From: Primula veris
Lineage: Eukaryota > Streptophyta > Magnoliopsida > Ericales > Primulaceae
Direction: 5' to 3'
NCBI GenBank assembly: GCA_963682055.1
Contig: OY821744.1
Coordinates: 22,792,967-22,856,966 of the forward strand
DNA length: 64,000 nucleotides
Position 1 is the first letter of the stretch. Each line of letters starts with the position of its first letter. The notes beneath the pieces were generated by a model. The model was not told where the DNA came from and did not search any database. It saw only the letters and a program-made list of their open reading frames with translations. The position numbers and the translations under genes were made by a program. This document shows, piece after piece, positions 57,201 to 64,000 of this stretch.

Positions 57201-59707
57201 TTTAAGGCCAACCAAACAAGGACTTGCCCTTAATATCGATTTCTCGGTTACCGCTTTTCATGAGAGTATTGGTGTTATACCCTATTTAGAAAAAAGATTT
57301 GATTTTCTACAAGATCTCTCGCAAAAGAAGAATAGAGGGTTGTCGAGAGAGGAGAAAAGAGAAGTGGAGAAAGCTTTGAAAAACGTTAGGTTCTTTGTTT
57401 CCCATAGAGAAACAGAACAAAAGTATCGTGTTCATTGCTTATCCGAAAAAGATACTGAGAATTTGTGGTTCTCGGATAGGGATGGAACTAGATTGCGACT
57501 GGTGGATTATTTTAAGGAACATTATAATTATGATATACAGTTTAGGAATTTGCCTTGTTTGCAAACCAGCAGGAGTAGACCCTGTTATCTGCCTATGGAG
57601 CTTTGTATGATCAGCGATGGGCAAAAATTTCTTGGTAAATTATCGGATGATCAAACAGCGAGGCTTTTGAAAATGGGCTGCCAAAAGCCGAGAGAGAGGA
57701 AGGCGACTATAGATGCAGTTATGGCTGGTCCGGTTGGTCCGAGAAGGTAAAATCCTGATTTTTGTCTTTTAAGATCATGTACGTTCATTTGATTATTTAT
57801 GAAAAAGTAAGAGGGAAAGGAGCATGCTATTGGATATATGTTTTTTTTTTTGTGAAAAGATTTTTCTTTGTATTTTTTCATATTGAGTTACTTAGACGGA
57901 AAATACTTGCATCAGTGGAAGCCTTAGGCAGCTTAGAAAACCAGAGTTTTTTAGGAAAAAGAAAAGAGGAACAAGGGAAACGCAATGAAAAATAGGAATT
58001 TGCTAAATTTGATTCGGAATCTAAGAAATTTTTTAGGTAAAAGAACATGTATTTCTAAAATAATGTCTGTTGTTTATCGCCCTTTTTATTTTTCCTGCAT
58101 TTTCCTTTCCTGAACATTTATTTCAGGAAAATAGCAGGAATTGTTCTCCAAACATTAAATTTATTTTTCTTCGTAAATTCAGAGTTCTTGTCTGACTCAC
58201 TCGATGCGCTACATACCTTTTTTCTGAATTTTTTCTAATTAATTTTTTTATTCGTTTTGGCAGTGGTCATCATGAGAGAGAATTCAATTTACAGATATCG
58301 AGAGAAATGACCCGTTTAAATGGCAGAATCCTTCAACCTCCTAAGCTAAAACTCGGAAACGGTGGATTTGTGAAAAACCTAACACCCTTGCGCCATGATC
58401 GACAATGGAACTTTCAAGATAGTCATGTTTTTGAAGGAACAAAAATCGACAGGTGGGGACTAATTAGTTTTGGAAATAGCAGCGACCAAAAATCAACTAT
58501 TTCGAGGTTCATAAACCAATTATCACAAAGGTGTGAGCAACTAGGCATATTTCTCAACAAGAATATTTTTATTACCCCACAATTTGAGCCCCTTCAAGTT
58601 CTCAACAATGCTAATTTATTGGAGTCAAAGCTTAAGGACATTTATGCATCTTCGTCGAATAATCTCCAACTACTAATATGTGTGATGGAGAAAAAACACA
58701 AAGGATATGCGGACTTTAAACGTATTGCAGAGACGAATATTGGGGTTTTAACGCAATGTTGTTTGTACACGAATCTCGTGAAACCTAGTTCGCAATTTCT
58801 AGCAAATTTGGCTTTAAAAATAAACGTGAAAATTGGCGGGTGCACGGTCGCTCTATACAACTCGTTACAATCGCAAGTCCCTCGAATATTTGGCCCTAAC
58901 GAGTCTATAATGTTTATGGGCGCGGACGTGACACATCCTCACCCCATGGACGATTTTAGCCCCTCTATAGCAGCTGTTGTGGGTAGTCAAAACTGGCCCG
59001 CTGCTAATAAATATGTAGCCAAAATGAGGTCACAAACGCATAGGCAAGAGATTATTCAAGACCTCACTTCAATGACTTGTGAGATTTTCGAGGACTTTTA
59101 TCAAGAAAATGCTAAGCTGCCCGAGAGAATTATCTTTTTCAGAGACGGTGTTAGCGAGACCCAATTCAATAAGGTGCTTGAGAAAGAGCTACAAGCTATA
59201 AAATTGGCATGTTTAAAGTACCCTGGGTACCAACCACCTATTACTTTCTCAGTGGTTCAGAAAAGGCACCACACAAAATTGTTTCCAAACGAGTCTGAGC
59301 CTAATTTTCAAAAACAGTTTTCGAATGAAAATGTACCACCTGGGACAGTTGTAGATACAGTTATAATTCACCCAAAAGAGTTTGATTTCTATTTGTGTAG
59401 CCATTTTGGTGTAAAGGGGACGAGCCGACCCACCCACTACCATGTTTTGTGGGACGAAAACAGATTTAACTCGGATGAGTTTCAAAAATTGGTTTACAAT
59501 CTTTGTTTCACTTTTGTGAGGTGTACTAAACCGGTTTCTTTGGTTCCACCGGCTTATTATGCTCATTTAGCTGCTTATAGAGGGAGGCTCTATATTGACT
59601 CTTTTACAAGAAATCCTTCTACGACTATATCTAGGACGGGACTGCCAAATACTACTCCTCTGCCTATGTTGAGTGAGAATCTGAAGAAGCTCATGTTTTA
59701 CTGTTGA
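54295..59707 (+). CDS. AGO7: ARGONAUTE7 (ZIPPY-type), 3 exons
   Basis: Exons 54295-54565, 56567-57746 and 58264-59707 join in phase to 964 residues. AGO7 loads miR390 and triggers TAS3 trans-acting siRNAs that limit ARF3/ARF4, controlling leaf polarity and phase change; it acts in cytoplasmic bodies. The N-terminus is Asn/Pro-rich and variable. From exon 2 the N, PAZ and linker regions read clearly (VAKRPDSGGVEG, LFRVNIKLVSKFDG, GRSLYSSSMGG, LRGFFQSLRPT, NLPCLQTSRSRPCYLPMELC). The PIWI domain in exon 3 keeps the slicer residues D705 (FMGADVTHPHP), D778 (FFRDGVSETQF) and the His of RPTHYHVLW (HYH, 875-877), and ends LKKLMFYC, the AGO7 terminus. The GRSxYSSSMGG and ending blocks fit AGO7 rather than AGO1/5/10. 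Intron 1 (2 kb) holds a MITE. Confidence 0.96.
55452..56131. mobile_element. MULE-type MITE in AGO7 intron 1
   Basis: 680 bp with about 120-bp inverted ends (GGATCCATTTTTGCTGCC; inward from the right GGATCCATTTTTGTTGCC; then CATTGGATCAAAAGCAATC in both). It has a perfect 9-bp duplication ACAAATTAA (55443-55451, 56132-56140). The same family occurs at 63204-63807. Confidence 0.92.
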
Positions 59708-60360
59708 GTAGTTTGCTGTGGTTGTTTGCATGTGTACATTCTTCGCTTGTCAAAATATAGCAATGTGTTTACGTAGTTAGACATCTTAAGTTTTTGAACA
59801 AATGTGGATTCATGACTTTGGTTTGATGCTATGATTTCCGATATGAATTTAGCCCTATACGAAAATTCTGAAAATTTGTACCAAGTACTATGGTAAGAAA
59901 AAGGGAGAATTTATTGGTTTATTCATTGTACTGAGGTTGTTCCATTGCAATTTTTTCGCTGAAATATTCTTAACAAAAGCATCCATCAGAGTACAAGCAT
60001 ATATTCAATTTTGTATTTCTGCATGTCTACAGCTACTACTTCAATTGCAAAATTCTAGCAAAAGTAAGAATATTAATTAGTACTCCTACTAAGCTAGGCA
60101 AAATATAAGTGTAATTATTGTTTCCTGCTATATTTTTGGGGCGTAGAGGTAAGGAATTACTCCCGACTCCTGAGTGAGTTTGAGTGTGACTGAAGATAAT
60201 TAATACACACAGGTCCATTAGAAGCATGTCAGTGTTAAGAAAATAAGATATTTGTTTTTACGTGCAAGAATGGGATGTGCAAAAAAGAGAGTAAAGAAAG
60301 AGTGTCACCCTTATAGCAGCTTTTGTAAAGGGCCCGCACCAAACACAACACATCGGTCTT
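59708..60360. other. AGO7 3' UTR and downstream DNA
   Basis: The 3' UTR, probably ending within the first few hundred bases, is followed by AT-rich intergenic DNA. No further gene or repeat recognised. Confidence 0.5.
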
Positions 60361-62110
60361 TGAAAAAAAAAATATTATAAAAATATAAAAAAAACTAAAA
60401 AAATCACTAAAAAATTATAAAAAATACAAAATCACAAAATTACAAAAAAAATTACAAAAAAATTATAAAAAATGAAAAAAATCATAAAATATTATAAAAA
60501 ATCACAAAAATCACAAAAAATTATAAAAAATGAAAAAAATCACAAAAAATATTAAAAAAATCAAAAAAATCACAAAATTATAAAAAAAATCAAAAAAAAA
60601 AATTCACCTTTATTGAACTTTATGCACTTTCGACTGTACTAGATGCACTTTCGACTGAACCAGATGCACTTTTAACTGAACTATATGCAGTTTCAGCCGA
60701 ACCAGATGTACTTTTAGTTGAACCAGATGCAGATTTTACAGAACGATATGCAATTTTATTGAACTAGATGCACTTTTGTCTAAACCATATGCAGTCTCAG
60801 CTGAAGTAGATACACTTTTAGCTGAACCATATACACTTTCAGCAGAACCATATGCACTTTTAGTTGAACTAGATGCAGGTTTTACAGAACGATATGCACT
60901 TTTATTGAACTAGATGCACTTTTGTCTGAACCATATGCACTTTCAGCTGAACTAGATACACTTTTAGGTGAACCATATGCACTTTCAGCTGAACCATATG
61001 CACTTTCAGCTGTACCAAATGCACTTTTAGTTGAATCAGATGCATTTTTAACAGAACTATATGCACTTTTGACTGTACTATATTCATTTTCGACTACACT
61101 ATATGCACTTTTGACTTAACTATATGTATTTTTCACTAAATTAGATGCACTTTAAGCTGAACCAGATGTACTTTCAGTTGAACCAGATGCACCTTTAGCT
61201 GAACTATATGTATACTCACTTTTATTGAACTATATTTACTTTCAAATGAATTGTATGCATTTTCAACGGAACTAGATGTACTTTCAGCTGAATTGAATGC
61301 AATTTCGACTCAAATTTATGAATTTTTGACTAACTATATACTTTCGACTGAACTATATGCACTTTTATTGAACGATATACGCTTTTGACTGAATTATATG
61401 TATTTTTGACTGAAGTAGATGCACTTTCAGCTCATTCAGATTAAAAAAAAGGCACATTTATCATGAAAAAACCATTTTTTTGTATAAAAAAAAATCACTT
61501 TTCGGTATAAAAAGTGTTATATTGACAAAAAAAATTATATATTTTTTGTAAATTTTTAAAAAGTTTATGATTTTTTCATTTTTTTTTGTGATTTTTTTCA
61601 TTTTCTATAATTTTTATAATTTTTTTTTGTGATTTTTGTTATTTTTTTTATAATGTCTTGTGATTTTTGTGATTTTTTGTGATTTTTATATAATTTTTTC
61701 GTTTTTTTCAATTTTTTTTTAATTTTTTGATTTTTTTATAATTTTTTGTGATTTTTTATAATTTTTTGTCATTTTTTATTTTATTTTTTTATTTTATTTT
61801 TCGGTATAAAAAGTGTTATATTGACAAAAAAAATTATATATATTTTTTGTAATTTTTTAAAAAGTTTGTGATTTCTTTTCATTTTTGTAATTTTTGTAAT
61901 TTTTTATAATTTTTATAATTTTTTATAATTTTTATAATTTTTTGTGATTTTTGTATTTTTTTAATAATTTTTTGTGATTTTTGGTGATTTTTTATAATTT
62001 TTTATATTTTTTTTTGATTTTTTGTGATTTTTATAATTTTTTTTTGATTTTTGTGATTTTTTATAAAAATTTTTTTGATTTTTTATAATTTTTTGTGTTT
62101 TTTTTTATTT
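60361..62110. repeat. low-complexity foldback around a minisatellite
   Basis: An A-rich arm (60361-60600, AAAAATCACAAAAAATTATA-type words) and a T-rich arm (61490-62110, TTTTTTGTGATTTTT and ATAATTTTT words) are mutual complements. Between them lies a 21-bp minisatellite. Within the T-rich arm a block (TCGGTATAAAAAGTGTTATA ...) occurs twice, at about 61501 and 61801. Confidence 0.8.
60620..61440 (+). repeat. 21-bp minisatellite, about 39 units
   Basis: The unit is ATGCACTTTNNNCTGAACYA plus one base. It is 21 bp and a few units are 20 bp. Groups of seven units recur as a higher-order block (one at about 60726, the next at about 60872, an offset of about 146 bp). Because 21 is divisible by 3, both strands show spurious heptad-repeat frames. 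Confidence 0.9.
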
Positions 62111-62289
62111 TGTTGTAATTTAAAACTATTTTTTTGGGTTTGTAGAGAGATAAAATATGTATATTATATTTTGGTTTGTATGACAATTAAGTAAATAAAC
62201 TAAATAATTAAAAAGTGTTACCTATGAGGAATGTGAAATTATCAAGATACCTAGAAGGAATATAATTTGCTATGAGTTACTTATAGGGA

Positions 62290-62982
62290 ATTACCCCTTT
62301 ACATAATTCATATTCATAATTTTCAACTTCATTCATTAATTCACGGAATTCATACACTTATTTTTCAACCTTATACACTAGTTAACAAATTCAACATTTG
62401 CCCGTCCTCCGATCTCGAACTATCACGCCGTCGCCGTGTGCCTTTCTTTTGACGACCGGATCTCCATCGGTATCAACCTTGAATTTTCGATCTCGCTCTA
62501 CACCATCGCCGCCCACTCCGACGGATGTCTCCGTTTCAATTTTCACCGAATAGAGAGATCAGAGAGAGAGTAAGGAGGAGAGAAAGATCGTAAAGAGAGA
62601 GAGGAGAAGAAAGAGATTGGAAAGAGAGAGTGAGAAATAGGAGGAGAGAAATATTAGAGAGAGGGAGAAGACGGATGAGAAAGAGAGATTGGAGAAAGAG
62701 AAAAGAATGATAAGAGAGAGAGGGAGAAGGAGAGAGAGATCGAAAAGAGAGAGAGGAATGAGGAGAGATCGAAGAGACGAACAAGGAGGATGAGAGGAGG
62801 ATCGGAGAGAGAGCGAGAATGAAGATGAGAGATAGATTGGAGAGAGAGTGAGAGGATGAGAGATAGTTTTTTGTTTTTTTATTAATTATTAAGTGAATGT
62901 ATGGTTTTAATAATTTAATTTTTGAGGTTATATTTTTGTTAATATAATAACTGTAGGATATATTTATGTTAATTGCCCCAAA
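62290..62982 (-). repeat. dispersed repeat, copy B
   Basis: Inverted relative of copy A at 50463: read on the minus strand it starts GGGGCAATTAACATAAATAT, has a long CT-rich run, then GATACCGATGGAGATCCGGT and TTGTTAACTAGTGTATAAGG. The other end is near GGGAATTACCCC. No open gene. Confidence 0.7.
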
Positions 62983-63154
62983 ATTGAAAGAGATACAAGT
63001 ATATACAACTCTAAAAATATCAATAACGGACGCGACTCCACAGGGGACGGAGCCGGACAAGAAGGGCGAATGAGAGAATAACGGGTAGTGAAGAGTGGAC
63101 GCCAGCGCTGCTCATGCGGAGAGAATGAGAGAGAGAAGCGAGAGAGAATCGCTT

Positions 63155-63194
63155 GGGGAGGGGGAGGGGGACGGGGAGGGGGAGGGGGAGGGGA
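63155..63194 (+). repeat. G-rich run with quadruplex potential
   Basis: Seven runs of four or five G separated by single A or AC (GGGGAGGGGGAGGGGGACGG...). This satisfies the standard four-run quadruplex pattern several times over. It sits 10 bp from the left end of the neighbouring MITE. Confidence 0.85.
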
Positions 63195-63203
63195 AAAGAC
63201 AAT

Positions 63204-63807
63204 GGATCCATTTTTGGTGTCTTAGTTTTTTTAGGAAAACCTGTCTTAACAAATCTCAACCGCCCATTTTTCTTTTAGCAATGCCCATTTAATCCAATGG
63301 TAAAAAAAAAAAAACTATTAGGTGAGCCAAAACACTATATTTTTCACTCATCTCTTTCATACTTGCCTGAATTTCGCATGTCCTTTAATTTGGGGTTTTT
63401 TAAAAAGTAAAACCGAAAACATTGGTGATCTAATCTCATCATAGACGGGCATATGTAGTACATATCTTAGTCGATTCGCCCTAAACCTTGAACAACCATC
63501 TAATGAAAACAAAAACAAAAACAAAACAAAGACCATTCATAAGTCGTCTAAATTGAGAAATTAACATGCGTAAATTAGTGAGTTTTGTGGGTAGGCCATA
63601 GTTTTGTTATGAATGGTTTATGTGTGTAAGAGAAAGAGAGAGAAATGGGCTTGAAAAATGAGATAGATGATGAGCACTACTCAGATGTTTTGGTTGCACC
63701 TATGTGTTCTTTTCATTGTACCATTATATTAAATAGGTGGTTGAGATTTGTGGAGATTTGTTAAGGCAGTCTGCCCTAAAGAAAACTAAGGCAACAAAAA
63801 TGAATTC
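63204..63807. mobile_element. second copy of the GGATCCATTTTTG MITE family
   Basis: 604 bp. Left end GGATCCATTTTTGGTGTCTT; right end, inward, GAATTCATTTTTGTTGCCTT. Both continue with TTAACAAATCTC and CAACCRCCYATTT. The flanking 9-mers AAAGACAAT and GAAGATAAG match at 6 of 9, so this copy is older than the one in AGO7. Confidence 0.78.
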
Positions 63808-64000
63808 GAAGATAAGAGGCTCCGTTCCATACCTTTTTTTGTTATAATCCAGTTCTTGCGAAATTTCGAAGTTAGTCCCTGCAATAATGTTTAGAAATCA
63901 GACCGTTAGAAATTACAAAAGTGGTCCATGAACTTTTATGTTTATTTTAGTAAGTAATAACGGCAAGTTTTTTTTTTTTTTTTTTTTATAAATCCATGCA
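63808..64000. other. window edge
   Basis: AT-rich sequence with a T-run near 63970-63987. Nothing recognised. Confidence 0.4.

Noticed and set aside
60902..61119. Open frames on both strands with heptad repeats (LVQLKVHM and ALSAEPY types)
   Set aside because: They are by-products of a 21-bp minisatellite. No start context, splice signals or non-repeat coding sequence.
62536..63060. 174-codon minus-strand frame rich in Ser and Leu
   Set aside because: It comes from a CT-rich low-complexity run in dispersed repeat copy B.
1..64000. tRNA, rRNA and snoRNA genes
   Set aside because: No cloverleaf-compatible A/B boxes or rRNA segments were recognised by eye. A tRNAscan or Infernal run would settle it.

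Overview
The window is plant nuclear DNA, almost certainly from a eudicot. It is AT-rich and intron-bearing, and carries plant-only gene families: an AGC VIII kinase, ARGONAUTE7, the WD40-cyclophilin CYP71 and a plant fasciclin protein. Mutator-like (MULE), Ty1/copia, hAT and CACTA-type elements lie between and inside the genes. No prokaryotic, organellar or viral genes were seen.

Layout. 1-2.0 kb: the 3' part of a fasciclin-domain gene (+). 2.9-5.1 kb: a two-exon D6PK/KIPK-like AGC kinase (-) with a non-canonical APK in place of the APE motif. 6.2-11.8 kb: a decayed Ty1/copia retrotransposon with both LTRs and a perfect 5-bp target duplication. 12.5-24.5 kb: a 12-kb MULE (MULE-1 here) with terminal inverted repeats, a 9-bp target duplication (8/9), a MuDR transposase gene (-) and a convergent Ulp1-protease gene (+), each with one premature stop. 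26.2-34.9 kb: a second, 8.75-kb MULE (MULE-2) with a perfect 9-bp target duplication, an uninterrupted 890-codon transposase and two inverted paralogues of a plant-transposon-associated gene. 36.0-47.9 kb: CYP71 in 13 exons, with several small transposons in its introns. 54.3-59.7 kb: ARGONAUTE7 in 3 exons, with a MULE-type MITE in intron 1. 60.4-63.8 kb: a low-complexity foldback around a 21-bp minisatellite, a dispersed repeat, a G-quadruplex-prone run and another MITE.

The most unusual signal is that each large MULE is filled with its own short dispersed motif. MULE-1 carries well over a hundred copies of TCAGACTGTTTTT, in both orientations, almost only outside exons and confined to the element. 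MULE-2 carries clusters of ACGATCGGTCGTTTTT. Both have a short core followed by a T-run, and both build palindromes or hairpins. In two long introns of the MULE-1 protease gene and the first intron of its transposase gene, the motif runs almost entirely in the U-rich sense orientation. This pattern could reflect transposase binding, splicing help or a structural role; the sequence alone cannot decide.

Two host genes here act in regulation (CYP71 in chromatin silencing and organogenesis; AGO7 in the miR390/TAS3 small-RNA pathway). Both keep complete-looking reading frames despite transposons in their introns. All exon joins were inferred by eye from splice signals, reading phase and family knowledge; no alignment was run.
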